Positions 7,145-15,191 of a stretch of 64,000 bases of DNA are shown here, piece by piece. Below the pieces are notes generated by a model. It did no database searches, was not told where the DNA came from, and worked only from the letters and a program-made list of their open reading frames with translations. The first letter of the stretch is position 1. Each line of letters opens with the position of its first letter. Made by a program: the position numbers and the translations under genes. This DNA comes from Pseudomonas linyingensis (GTDB taxonomy: Bacteria; Pseudomonadota; Gammaproteobacteria; Pseudomonadales; Pseudomonadaceae): positions 42,421 through 106,420 of the forward strand of contig NZ_FNZE01000016.1 in assembly GCF_900109175.1 (NCBI RefSeq), in the 5' to 3' direction.

Positions 7145-7714
7145 GTGTCCCAGACTACTCCCGCCAGCCCCGCATGGCTTGCCACCGACCGCCTCAGCCC
7201 TGCCCCCAGCCGCCGCGAACTCGACTGGCTGAACGAGCAGGGCTCGCTGACCCTGCGCCTGACCGCCCTTGGCGCCGACACCTTCGCTGTCGTGCCGCTG
7301 CTCGAAGGCTGGCACGGCCTGCGCGACGACGAGTGCGCCGCCCTCGGCGTGCCCGCCGGCAGCGAGGGTTGGGTGCGCGAGGTCTACCTGCTCGGCCATG
7401 ACCAGCCCTGGGTGTTCGCCCGCAGCGTGGCGGCGCGCAGCGCGCTGCAGCGCCACTCCTTCGCCCTCGACCGCCTCGGCAGCACCTCGCTCGGTCACCT
7501 GCTGTTCCGCGACCCGGCCTTCAGCCGCCAGCCGATTGAGGCCTGCCGCTATCCCGCCGCCCTGCTGCCGGCGGCGGTGCGCAGCGACGGCCTGTGGGGG
7601 CGCCGCTCGCTGTTCTGCCAGGGTCCGCTCGGCGTGCTGGTCGCCGAGGTGTTCCTGCCGGCGCTGTGGCAGGCCGACGCCGACGCAGTCCCGCCGAGCC
7701 CCCGGCGCGGCTGA
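7145..7714 (+). CDS. ubiC: Chorismate pyruvate-lyase UbiC
   Basis: This enzyme converts chorismate to 4-hydroxybenzoate and pyruvate, the first committed step of ubiquinone synthesis, in the cytoplasm. The 189-residue length fits the family. The conserved core REVYLLGHDQPWVFARSV near residues 78-95 includes the arginine and glycine pattern of UbiC, and LGSTSLGHLLF follows. The start is taken as GTG 7145, which gives the usual N-terminus (SQTTPASPAW); an open frame further upstream from 7040 is less likely. In most Pseudomonas ubiA follows immediately; here ubiA is 9.8 kb away, beyond the arsenic island. Confidence 0.9.
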   Translation: MSQTTPASPAWLATDRLSPAPSRRELDWLNEQGSLTLRLTALGADTFAVVPLLEGWHGLRDDECAALGVPAGSEGWVREVYLLGHDQPWVFARSVAARSALQRHSFALDRLGSTSLGHLLFRDPAFSRQPIEACRYPAALLPAAVRSDGLWGRRSLFCQGPLGVLVAEVFLPALWQADADAVPPSPRRG

Positions 7715-7727
7715 GCGCTGCGCGAGC

Positions 7728-7964
7728 TCAGCGCGCCTTGAGCAGCGCTGCGACCTCGTCGGCGCTGAGCACCTTGCCCACCGACACCACCTTGTCGTCG
7801 ATGGCCAGCGCCGGGGTGGACATCACCCCATGGGCGGCGATCTCGGCGAAGTCGGTGACCTTGAGCACGTCCGCCTCGAGGCCGAGGCTGGCCAGCGCCG
7901 CCTGGGTGTTTTCGCCGAGGGTGACGCACTTCTTGCAGCCGGAGCCGAGGATCTTGATCTGCAT
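7728..7964 (-). CDS. Small thioredoxin-fold disulfide protein
   Basis: This is a 78-residue protein with a GSGCKKC motif (Cys10, Cys13) and the cis-Pro segment MSTPALAID, matching the small redox-active disulfide (mini-thioredoxin) family. It is the last gene of the leftward arsO-acr3-permease operon, 17 bp after the permease gene, with a ribosome site GGGAGAGTTCC before ATG 7964. Such proteins often sit beside YraQ/ArsP permeases and may supply electrons or handle thiols on a bound arsenical. The exact role here is inference. Confidence 0.85.
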   Translation of the reverse strand: MQIKILGSGCKKCVTLGENTQAALASLGLEADVLKVTDFAEIAAHGVMSTPALAIDDKVVSVGKVLSADEVAALLKAR

Positions 7965-7981
7965 GGAACTCTCCCGAGGGG

Positions 7982-8986
7982 TCAGATGAACAGGTAGGCG
8001 AAGCTGTTGAACAGATAGCCGATCAGCACGATGCCGACCAGCACGATGGCGAAGAACAGCGCCAGCAGCGGCGGCGCCACCACCTTCCTGAGCATGATCA
8101 GCGACGGCAGCGACAGCGCGGTCACCGCCATCATGAACGCCAGCGCGGTGCCCAGACCGACGCCCTTGGCCACCAGTGCCTCGGCGATCGGCAGGGTGCC
8201 GAAGATGTCGGCGTACATCGGCACGCCGACCAGCGCCGCCAGCGGCACCGACCACCAGCGATCCTCGCCGAGCAACGCGCCGATCAGCTCGGCGGGAATC
8301 CAGTTGTGGATCGCCGCGCCGATGCCCACGCCGATCAGGATGTACAGCCACACCCGCTGGATGATCTCGCCCACCTGCTCGGCGCAGAAGGCCAGCCGCT
8401 CGCGGCGGGTCGGTTGTGCCTGCTCGATGTCCAGCTGCGGGGCGTTGCGCACGAATTCGGCGACATGCCGCTCCATGCGCGCGCGGCCGATCAGCGTGCC
8501 GCCGAGCACCGCCAGGACGATGCCGATCAGCACATAGGCAATCGCGATCGACCAGTTGAAGATGCTCGCCAGCAGGATCACCGAGGCCAGGTCGACCAGC
8601 GGCGAGGAGATCAGGAAGGAGAAGGTCACCGCCAGCGGCAGACCCGAGCCGGTGAAGCCGATGAACAGCGGGATCGACGAGCAGGAGCAGAACGGCGTGA
8701 CCGTGCCGAGCAGCGCGCCCATCACATTGGCGCGAAACCCCTGCAGGCCGCCGAGGATGCGCCGGGTACGCTCGGGCGGAAAGTAGCTCTGCACCCAGGA
8801 GATGGCGAAGATCAGCACCGACAGCAGGATGAAGATCTTGATCACGTCGTAGATGAAGAAGTGCACGCTGGCGCCGACCCGGCTGGCCATGTCCAGACCG
8901 AGGCCGTCCTCGACCAGCATGCGCACCAGCGCGGCCAACCAGTCCATGCGCAGCAGCTGGTCATTCAGCCACTGAAAGATTTCCAT
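7982..8986 (-). CDS. YraQ/ArsP-like permease
   Basis: This is a 334-residue inner-membrane permease of the DUF318 family with about eight to ten transmembrane segments. The family motif TPFCSCSSIPLFIGF lies near residue 95, and a second conserved stretch GVPMYADIFGTLP in the C-terminal half mirrors it. The CxC pair is the kind of soft-metal thiol site seen in ArsP, which exports methylated arsenite. It lies downstream of acr3 and upstream of a mini-thioredoxin gene in the same operon. Whether its substrate is methylarsenite or another arsenical cannot be read from sequence; it is larger and less specific than typical ArsP. Confidence 0.8.
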   Translation of the reverse strand: MEIFQWLNDQLLRMDWLAALVRMLVEDGLGLDMASRVGASVHFFIYDVIKIFILLSVLIFAISWVQSYFPPERTRRILGGLQGFRANVMGALLGTVTPFCSCSSIPLFIGFTGSGLPLAVTFSFLISSPLVDLASVILLASIFNWSIAIAYVLIGIVLAVLGGTLIGRARMERHVAEFVRNAPQLDIEQAQPTRRERLAFCAEQVGEIIQRVWLYILIGVGIGAAIHNWIPAELIGALLGEDRWWSVPLAALVGVPMYADIFGTLPIAEALVAKGVGLGTALAFMMAVTALSLPSLIMLRKVVAPPLLALFFAIVLVGIVLIGYLFNSFAYLFI

Positions 8987-8998
8987 GCGATGACTCTC

Positions 8999-10078
8999 TC
9001 AGCGGCGCGGAAGGGCGCGCTCGTACCAGGCGCGGCTGTTGTTGACCATGCGTACCAGCCACAGCATCACCGGCACCTCGATCAGCACGCCGACCACGGT
9101 GGCCAGCGCCGCGCCGGAGTCGAAGCCATAGAGCACGATGGCCACCGCCACCGCCAGCTCGAAGAAGTTGGAGGCGCCGATCATGGTCGCCGGGCCGGCC
9201 ACGTCGTGGCGCACCTGGAAGCGGCGGCACAGCCAGTAGCCGAGCGCGGCGATGAACAGGGTCTGCAGCAGGATCGGCACCGCCAGCAGGCCGATCACCA
9301 GCGGCTGCGCGACGATCGCCTCGCCCTGGAAGGAGAACAGCAGCACCAGGGTGGCGAGCAGGGCGAGGATGGAGAACGGCGAGACCTTCGCCAGCGCCGC
9401 CTGGAAGGTCGCCTCGCCGCGCCTCATCAATTGGGCGCGGATGAACTGGGCGATGGCCAGCGGAATGACGATGTACATCAGCACCGACAGCAGCAGGGTG
9501 TCCCACGGCACCGGAATCGACGACACGCCGAGCAGCAGAGCGACGATCGGCGCGAAGGCGAACACCATGACCAGGTCGTTGAGCGCCACCTGGGTCAGGG
9601 TGAAGTTGGCGTTGCCGTTGCACAGGTTGCTCCACACGAACACCATCGCCGTGCAGGGCGCGGCGCCGAGCAGGATCAGCCCGGCCATGTAGCTGTCCAG
9701 CTCGCCGGCCGGGAGCCAGTCGGCGAACAGCACCTTGACGAACAGCCAGCCGATCAGCGCCATGGAAAACGGCTTGACCGCCCAGTTGACGAACAGGGTG
9801 ATGCCCATGCCGGCCTTCTGCTCGCGCACCTCGTGCAGGGCGGCGAAGTCGATCTTCATCAGCATGGGGATGATCATCACCCAGATCAGCACGCCGACCG
9901 GGATGTTGACCTGGGCCACCTCCAGCGCGCCGACCCCGTGGGCCACGGCCGGGGCATGGAGGCCGAGCAGGGTGCCGCCGACGATGCACAGGAACACCCA
10001 GAGGGTCAGGTAGCGCTCGAAGAAGCCGAGCGGGGCGCCGGCGGCCTGCCGGGCCGCCACTTCACAGGGACTGGACAT
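8999..10078 (-). CDS. acr3: Acr3-family arsenite efflux transporter
   Basis: This is a 359-residue inner-membrane protein with about ten transmembrane segments that extrudes As(III). The essential cysteine lies in GAAPCTAMVFVWSNL (Cys142), and the family stretch VNWAVKPFSMA precedes it; the second repeat has GASNFFELAVAVAI. It is clearly Acr3 and not ArsB of the unrelated family. The start at 10078 is followed by a hydrophilic leader before the first helix. It lies 56 bp after arsO in a leftward operon and is the main inorganic arsenic exporter of the island. Confidence 0.95.
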   Translation of the reverse strand: MSSPCEVAARQAAGAPLGFFERYLTLWVFLCIVGGTLLGLHAPAVAHGVGALEVAQVNIPVGVLIWVMIIPMLMKIDFAALHEVREQKAGMGITLFVNWAVKPFSMALIGWLFVKVLFADWLPAGELDSYMAGLILLGAAPCTAMVFVWSNLCNGNANFTLTQVALNDLVMVFAFAPIVALLLGVSSIPVPWDTLLLSVLMYIVIPLAIAQFIRAQLMRRGEATFQAALAKVSPFSILALLATLVLLFSFQGEAIVAQPLVIGLLAVPILLQTLFIAALGYWLCRRFQVRHDVAGPATMIGASNFFELAVAVAIVLYGFDSGAALATVVGVLIEVPVMLWLVRMVNNSRAWYERALPRR

Positions 10079-10134
10079 CGATATTTCCTTCCTTTCTTGC
10101 AGATGCCGGGCTGCCCAGAGGCAGTGCCGGATAG

Positions 10135-11202
10135 TCAGTGCCCACCGAGGGCTGCGTCAATCTCGCTCACCGCGCTGCGCGCCGTGCGGGTCACGCCGAT
10201 CAGGGTGGCCGAGGCCGCGCCGGTCCACTCGCCGTAGCCGACCAGCCACAGGTTGGGCTGTTTCAGCGCACGGGTGCCCTCGACCGCCACCTTGCCGTCG
10301 GCTTCGATCACCCCCAGCTCGCTCAGGTGATCCAGCGCCGGACGGAAGCCGGTGCACCAGATCACCGCATCGACCTCGGCCTGGCGGCCGTCGGCCCACT
10401 CCACGCCGTGTTCGGTGAAGCGCGCAAACGGCCGCTCGCTGACCAGCACGCCGCGGCCACGCGCCTCGCGCACCGGCTCGACCATCACCACATCGCCCAG
10501 CCCGCCAATCGGCTGATCGACGCTGCGGCCTTCCTGCTGCGCCTTCCAGCGTTCGGTGGCGCGCTCGAACAGCACGCGGCCGTCCACCTCGTCGGCCAGG
10601 AACAGCGGCGGCTCGGGGGTGATCCACAGGGTTTCGGCGACCTTCGACACCTCGGCGAGAATCTGCGCACCGGAGTTGCCGCCACCGACGATCATCACCC
10701 GCTGGCCGGCGAAGGGCGTCGGGTCGACGTATTGGGCCGAGTGCAGCTGCACGCCGGCGAAGTCCTCGCGGCCGGGGTAGTCGGGAATGTACGGGTGGCT
10801 CCAGGTGCCGGTGGCACTGACCACCGCGCGCGCGCGCCAGCTGCGTTCGCCGGCACGCACCCGCAGGTGGTCGCCGTCGCGCTCCACGGCGTCGACATGC
10901 ACCGGGCGCAGCACCGGCAGCTGGTAGCGCTGCTCGTAGCGCGAGAGGTAGTCGATGACCTCGCCACGGCTCGGGTAGGTGGTGGCGCTGGCGGGCATCG
11001 GCCAGCCGGGGATCGAACTCCAGGTCGCCGGCGAGAACAGCCGCAACGAGTCCCAGCCGTGCAGCCAGGCTGCGCCGGGAGTGGCCTGCTCGTCGAGCAG
11101 CAGGAAGGACAGCGACGTGCGGCGCAGGAAATAGGCCGTGGCCAGCGCGGCCTGACCACCGCCGATGACGAGTACATCCACTGTAGTCGGGGTGTTCAGC
11201 AT
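10135..11202 (-). CDS. arsO: ArsO-type flavin monooxygenase
   Basis: This is a 355-residue NAD(P)H-dependent flavoprotein monooxygenase of the ArsO group found in ars operons. It has the FAD motif [17 protein letters not shown] at residues 11-27, an ATGTWSHP linker, and a second dinucleotide motif VGGGNSGAQ near residue 170. ATG 11202 gives the usual short N-terminus; an upstream ATG at 11223 is also possible. It is first in the leftward operon, divergent from arsC and arsR, so both operons probably share an ArsR-controlled region. The biochemical role of ArsO is not settled; oxidation of an arsenical or a thiol is plausible. Confidence 0.88.
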   Translation of the reverse strand: MLNTPTTVDVLVIGGGQAALATAYFLRRTSLSFLLLDEQATPGAAWLHGWDSLRLFSPATWSSIPGWPMPASATTYPSRGEVIDYLSRYEQRYQLPVLRPVHVDAVERDGDHLRVRAGERSWRARAVVSATGTWSHPYIPDYPGREDFAGVQLHSAQYVDPTPFAGQRVMIVGGGNSGAQILAEVSKVAETLWITPEPPLFLADEVDGRVLFERATERWKAQQEGRSVDQPIGGLGDVVMVEPVREARGRGVLVSERPFARFTEHGVEWADGRQAEVDAVIWCTGFRPALDHLSELGVIEADGKVAVEGTRALKQPNLWLVGYGEWTGAASATLIGVTRTARSAVSEIDAALGGH

Positions 11203-11279
11203 GCCTGGGCCTCGCGTATCCATGATGGCGGCTGGTCGGTGAACTGCCGGGGAGGCGCACCAGAATTCAAAAACCTTAA

Positions 11280-11424
11280 CATTCGAATAGTTGAATATGT
11301 AGATTTTTTTCTGCTGGAGCGGCAGACGGTCGCACAGGGTGCGGCAGCCTTGGGCCTTGGTGAGGCCGTCATCCGTTTCAGTGCTCGCCTGCTTTACTTC
11401 ACATATGGCAGATAATATATTCGC
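11280..11424. promoter_or_regulatory. Divergent ars promoter region with candidate ArsR sites
   Basis: Two AT-rich dyads stand out in the GC-rich gap between arsO and arsC. One is CATTCGAATAGTTGAATATG at 11280-11299 (imperfect palindrome), and the other is at 11401-11424, containing CATATG and ATATTCG half-sites and a TAATAT sequence that could serve as a -10 box for arsC. The ATTCGAA/TTGAAT pattern resembles ArsR-family operators. This is inferred from symmetry and position. Confidence 0.5.
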
Positions 11425-11449
11425 CAAAACGCATTCTCAAGCGAGCCTC

Positions 11450-11866
11450 ATGATGAGCTACAAGATCCGCGTGCTGTTCATCTGCACCGCCAACTCGGCG
11501 CGTTCGCAGATGGCCGAAGCCCTGCTGCGTCACACCGACGACGAGCATTTCGCCGCCTTCAGCGCCGGCACTGCGCCGGCGGCGGTCGATCCACGCGCCC
11601 TGAGCGCCCTGGAGCACCTGGGAGTGGCCACCAATTCGCTGCACAGCAAGTCGCTGGACGAGTTTGCCGGCGAGCGTTTCGACTACGTCATCACCCTGTG
11701 CGATAAAGCGGCTCTCGAATGTCAGGCGCTCCCCGGAGCCGGCGAATACCTCGCCTGGGACTTCGAGGATCCGGTCACCAGCCGCAAGCCTGATACCTAT
11801 CGCCACACCCTTCACGAGATCCACGAGCGCATCAAGATGTTCGTGCTGGTGAAGAACAAACGCTGA
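11450..11866 (+). CDS. arsC: Arsenate reductase, LMW-phosphatase type (first copy)
   Basis: This is a 138-residue protein of the low-molecular-weight phosphatase/ArsC fold. The P-loop is CTANSAR (Cys12 to Arg18), and two further cysteines, Cys84 and Cys91 in ITLCDKAALEC, match the three-cysteine relay of thioredoxin-coupled arsenate reductases. It ends with the DPV and HEIHERIKMF segments typical of the family. It reduces arsenate to arsenite. The start is ambiguous: ATGATG at 11450 places the first strand correctly, and an earlier ATG at 11405 would add a leader. The next gene, arsR, starts 8 bp after its stop, so the two are in one operon. Confidence 0.85.
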   Translation: MMSYKIRVLFICTANSARSQMAEALLRHTDDEHFAAFSAGTAPAAVDPRALSALEHLGVATNSLHSKSLDEFAGERFDYVITLCDKAALECQALPGAGEYLAWDFEDPVTSRKPDTYRHTLHEIHERIKMFVLVKNKR

Positions 11867-11874
11867 GGATTGCC

Positions 11875-12231
11875 ATGGTCGAGCACCTGACCCCCACCAC
11901 GGTTTTCAAATGCCTGGCCGACGAAACCCGCGCGCGCATGACCCTGCTGATCGCCCGCGAAGGTGAGCTGTGCGTCTGCGAGCTGACCGCGGCGCTGGAA
12001 GAAAGCCAGCCGAAGATTTCCCGCCACCTGGCGCTGCTGCGCAGCTGCGGCGTGCTGGAGGATCGTCGCCAGGGCCAGTGGGTGTACTACCGCCTGCATC
12101 CCCACCTGCCGGACTGGGTGCACGAGATGCTCGCCACCATCCTGGCGGCCAACAAGCACTGGCTGCGGCCGGATACCGAGCGCCTGGAGGGCATGCGCAA
12201 CCGCCCCGAGCGCACCAGCGCCTGCGCCTGA
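11875..12231 (+). CDS. arsR: ArsR family arsenic-responsive repressor
   Basis: This is a 118-residue winged-helix repressor. The arsenite site is ELCVCEL (Cys33 and Cys35) at the start of the DNA-recognition helix region, and the recognition helix is in EESQPKISRHLALLR. It is the classical CVC-type ArsR that releases DNA on binding As(III). It lies second in the rightward operon, between the two arsC genes, and probably controls both divergent operons through the region at 11203-11449. Confidence 0.95.
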   Translation: MVEHLTPTTVFKCLADETRARMTLLIAREGELCVCELTAALEESQPKISRHLALLRSCGVLEDRRQGQWVYYRLHPHLPDWVHEMLATILAANKHWLRPDTERLEGMRNRPERTSACA

Positions 12232-12255
12232 GGGCGCCGAACTACGAGTGCTCCC

Positions 12256-12726
12256 ATGAAGGTTCTGTTCCTGTGCACGGCCAACAGTTGCCGCAGCATC
12301 CTCTGCGAAGCCCTGTTCAATCATCTGGCTCCGCCCGGCCTGCGCGCCTACAGCGCCGGCAGCGAGCCGAAGGGCTTCGTCCATCCGCTGACGCTGAAGG
12401 CGCTGGAGCGGTCGGGGGTGGCCTGCGACGGTCTGTCCAGCAAGTCCACTGAAGCGCATGCCGAGCTGCAACCCGACCTGGTCATCACCGTCTGCGACAA
12501 GGCTGCCGGCGAGGTCTGCCCGGTGCTCTTCGGCCCGGCGCTGCGCGCGCACTGGGGGTTGGCGGACCCTTCCGAGGTGGTGGGCAGCGATGCCGAAATC
12601 GCCGCCGCGTTCGACGCCACGGTCGCCCGGATCAAGACCCGCCTCCAGGCCTTTCTCGCCTTGCCGTTCGATCAGCTGGATGCCGATGCCCTGAGGGCCG
12701 AGCTGGTCCGTATCGGCAGCCTGTAA
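12256..12726 (+). CDS. arsC: Arsenate reductase ArsC (second copy)
   Basis: This is a 156-residue LMW-phosphatase-type arsenate reductase. The P-loop is CTANSCR (Cys7-Arg13), followed by the [10 protein letters not shown] helix, and the relay cysteines are Cys80 and Cys88 ([12 protein letters not shown]). The length and motifs match the Pseudomonas ArsC type. It converts As(V) to As(III) for export by Acr3. It lies 24 bp after arsR. It is clearly distinct from the first copy in the operon, so the pair is not a recent duplication. Confidence 0.9.
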   Translation: MKVLFLCTANSCRSILCEALFNHLAPPGLRAYSAGSEPKGFVHPLTLKALERSGVACDGLSSKSTEAHAELQPDLVITVCDKAAGEVCPVLFGPALRAHWGLADPSEVVGSDAEIAAAFDATVARIKTRLQAFLALPFDQLDADALRAELVRIGSL

Positions 12727-12739
12727 CCCCTTGCCCCGG

Positions 12740-13462
12740 ATGAACGCCATGCACGACGACCTACCCAACATCGATCCCGAACTGCTCGACCTGCCCGACC
12801 TGGACATGCTCGGCCTGCCGGCGCAGCCGCAACATCCGCCGCGCATCCTGCTGCTCTACGGCTCCAACCGCGAGCGCTCCTACAGCCGCCTGCTGGCCCA
12901 GGAAGCCGCGCGCCTGCTCCAGCGCTTCGGCGCCGAGACGCGCATCTTCGACCCGTCCGGCCTGCCGCTGCCGGACGATGCACCGGAGGACCACCCCAAG
13001 GTCCGCGAGCTGCGCGAGCTAGTGCTCTGGTCGGAAGGCCAGGTGTGGTGCTCGCCGGAGCGCCACGGCGCGATGAGCGCGGTGTTCAAGGCGCAGATCG
13101 ACTGGATCCCGCTGACCATGGGCGCGATCCGTCCGAGCCAGGGCAAGACCCTGGCCCTGATGCAGGTCTGCGGCGGCTCGCAGTCGTTCAACGCGGTCAA
13201 CCAGATGCGCGTGCTCGGTCGCTGGATGCGCATGTTCACCATCCCCAACCAGTCCTCGGTGGCCAAGGCCTTCCTCGAATTCGACGAAGCCGGTCGCATG
13301 AAGCCATCCGCCTACTACGACCGGGTGGTCGACGTGATGGAGGAACTGGTCAAGTTCACCCTGCTGCTGCGCGGACGCGCCGACTACCTGGTCGACCGCT
13401 ACTCCGAACGCAAGGAGTCAGCCGAAGAGCTGTCCCGCCGCGTCAACCTGCGCACCCTCTGA
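12740..13462 (+). CDS. arsH: ArsH NADPH-dependent FMN oxidoreductase
   Basis: This is a 240-residue flavodoxin-like flavoprotein. The FMN phosphate loop is [19 protein letters not shown] near residues 38-56, and [34 protein letters not shown] and [14 protein letters not shown] follow, all typical of ArsH. ArsH proteins oxidise trivalent methyl- or aryl-arsenicals to less toxic pentavalent forms. ATG 12740 is the likely start; TTG 12731 is an alternative. It is 13 bp after arsC and 20 bp before the phosphatase gene. Confidence 0.93.
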   Translation: MNAMHDDLPNIDPELLDLPDLDMLGLPAQPQHPPRILLLYGSNRERSYSRLLAQEAARLLQRFGAETRIFDPSGLPLPDDAPEDHPKVRELRELVLWSEGQVWCSPERHGAMSAVFKAQIDWIPLTMGAIRPSQGKTLALMQVCGGSQSFNAVNQMRVLGRWMRMFTIPNQSSVAKAFLEFDEAGRMKPSAYYDRVVDVMEELVKFTLLLRGRADYLVDRYSERKESAEELSRRVNLRTL

Positions 13463-13482
13463 ACCTCCAAGGAAAACCCATC

Positions 13483-13980
13483 GTGTCCCATCCCTACGAC
13501 ATCCTCGGCGTCCCCGGCTGCTCCGGCCGACTGATCTTCACCCCGTGCCCGGGCAGCAAGGACACCAGCGTGGCTGACGCCCTGGACACCCTGCGCGCGG
13601 CCGGCGCCGAGGCGCTGATCACCCTGATGCCGGCCAGCGAGCTGGAGCAGAACCAGGCCGCCGAGCTGCCGGCGCTGTGCGCCGCGCGCGACCTGGAGTG
13701 GTTCCACCTGCCGGTGGCCGACGAGCAGGTGCCGCTGGACGATTTCGCCGCCGCCTGGGCGCAGGCGCGCGCGCGCATCGATACTCTGTTGAACGAAGGC
13801 CACAGCATCGCCATCCACTGCAAGGGCGGCTCGGGACGCACCGGGCTGATCGCCGCGCGCATCCTCATCGACCGCGGCCTGTCGCGCGCCGAGGCCGTGG
13901 CGCTGGTGCAGGCCCTGCGCCCCAAGGCGATCCAGCATCCGGCCCACGCGGCCTGGCTCGCCCAGTTCGACGCCGCATAA
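13483..13980 (+). CDS. Dual-specificity-like CX5R phosphatase in the ars operon
   Basis: This is a 165-residue protein of the cysteine phosphatase superfamily. The catalytic loop is HCKGGSGRTG (Cys113 to Arg119) and the likely general acid is Asp80 in LPVADEQVP, the layout of the CDKN3-type dual-specificity group. The start is GTG 13483 after AAGGAAAACCC. It stands between arsH and gapdh in the island operon. It is unlike the ArsC proteins in fold signature and lacks their relay cysteines. Possible roles include phosphate removal from a phosphorylated or arsenylated metabolite near the GAPDH-ArsJ step, but this is inference. Confidence 0.85.
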   Translation: MSHPYDILGVPGCSGRLIFTPCPGSKDTSVADALDTLRAAGAEALITLMPASELEQNQAAELPALCAARDLEWFHLPVADEQVPLDDFAAAWAQARARIDTLLNEGHSIAIHCKGGSGRTGLIAARILIDRGLSRAEAVALVQALRPKAIQHPAHAAWLAQFDAA

Positions 13981-14010
13981 ATCTTCACCGGGAAGAGAGA
14001 GAACAAGACC

Positions 14011-15018
14011 ATGACCATCAAGGTAGGCATCAACGGCTTCGGCCGCATCGGACGTCTGGCCCTGCGCGCGGCTTGGGGCTGGCCGGAGCTGGAGTTCGTG
14101 CAGATCAACGACCCGGCCGCCGACGCGGCGACCCACGCCCATCTGCTCAACTTCGATTCGGTGCACGGCCGCTGGCAGCACGAGGCGGGCAGCGACGGCG
14201 ACTGCATCGTCATCGAGGGCAAGCGCATCCAGGTCAGCCACAACAAGGCCATCGCCGACACCGACTGGTCGGGCTGCGACCTGGTGATCGAGGCCAGCGG
14301 CAAGATGACCAAGGTGGCCCTGCTGCAGGGTTATCTGGATCAGGGCGTCAAGCGCGTGGTGGTCAGCGCGCCGGTCAAGGAAGCCGGTGCCCTCAACGTG
14401 GTACTGGGGGTCAACGACCAGCTGTTCGACCCGACCGTACACCGCATCGTCACCGCCGCCTCCTGCACCACCAACTGCCTGGCCCCGGTGGTCAAGGTGC
14501 TGCACGAGGCGCTGGGCATCCGCCACGGCTCGATCACCACCATCCACGACCTGACCAACACCCAGAGCCTGCTCGACCAGCCGCACACCGACCTGCGTCG
14601 CGCCCGCGCCTCGCTGATGAGCCTGATCCCGACCACCACCGGCTCGGCCACCGCCATCGCCGAGATCTTCCCCGAGCTGCGCGGCAAGCTGAACGGCCAC
14701 GCGGTGCGCGTGCCGCTGGCCAACGCCTCGCTGACCGACTGCGTGTTCGAGATGGAGCGCGCTACTACAGCCGAGGAGGTCAACGCCCTGCTCAAGGCCG
14801 CCGCCAGCGAAGGTCCACTGGTAGGCATCCTCGGCTACGAGGAGCGCCCGCTGGTGTCCATCGACTACCGCACCGACCCGCGCTCGTCGATCGTCGACGC
14901 GCTGTCGACCCTGGTGGTCAACGGCACCCAGGTGAAGGTCTACGCCTGGTACGACAACGAGTGGGGCTACGCCAACCGCACCGTGGAGCTGGCGCGCAAG
15001 GTCGGCCTGGCCCAGTAA
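14011..15018 (+). CDS. ArsJ-associated glyceraldehyde-3-phosphate dehydrogenase
   Basis: This is a 335-residue GAPDH. The NAD motif [10 protein letters not shown] is at residues 6-15 and the catalytic cysteine is Cys152 in [13 protein letters not shown]. The C-terminal [11 protein letters not shown] is intact, and length and motifs are complete. In ars operons such a GAPDH uses arsenate in place of phosphate, making 1-arseno-3-phosphoglycerate, which ArsJ then exports. The immediate arsJ neighbour supports that role. A GGAAGAGAGAG sequence precedes ATG 14011. A housekeeping GAPDH is expected elsewhere in the genome. Confidence 0.92.
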   Translation: MTIKVGINGFGRIGRLALRAAWGWPELEFVQINDPAADAATHAHLLNFDSVHGRWQHEAGSDGDCIVIEGKRIQVSHNKAIADTDWSGCDLVIEASGKMTKVALLQGYLDQGVKRVVVSAPVKEAGALNVVLGVNDQLFDPTVHRIVTAASCTTNCLAPVVKVLHEALGIRHGSITTIHDLTNTQSLLDQPHTDLRRARASLMSLIPTTTGSATAIAEIFPELRGKLNGHAVRVPLANASLTDCVFEMERATTAEEVNALLKAAASEGPLVGILGYEERPLVSIDYRTDPRSSIVDALSTLVVNGTQVKVYAWYDNEWGYANRTVELARKVGLAQ

Positions 15019-15090
15019 GTCAGCGGGCGCGCCAAGGGCGTGCCGACGCGCCAGCGTGGGCACGCGCAAGCCAGGTCGCCTTGCCTGGCA

Positions 15091-15158
15091 GGAGGCGCGC
15101 CCTCGCGGCGTTGCGGGCCACAGGCCCGCCAAGAACTTCGCCCCGAGGTCGGGCCTCC
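15091..15158. repeat. REP-like imperfect inverted repeat, copy 1
   Basis: This element lies between gapdh and arsJ. The outer arms GGAGGCGCGCCCTCGCGGCG (15091-15110) and its imperfect complement at 15139-15158 match at 16 of 20 positions, enclosing a small hairpin GCGGGCC-ACA-GGCCCGC. The left 40 bp recur at 36911-36950 with three differences, so this is a dispersed extragenic repeat. Confidence 0.75.
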
Positions 15159-15191
15159 CACCAACACGCCGAGCCGCAACCGGACTTCCCC

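Noticed and set aside
8306..10237. 643-residue open frame opposite the permease and acr3
   Set aside because: It is antisense to two clear transporter genes and its translation is rich in Gln, His and Asp repeats, the mirror of hydrophobic codons.
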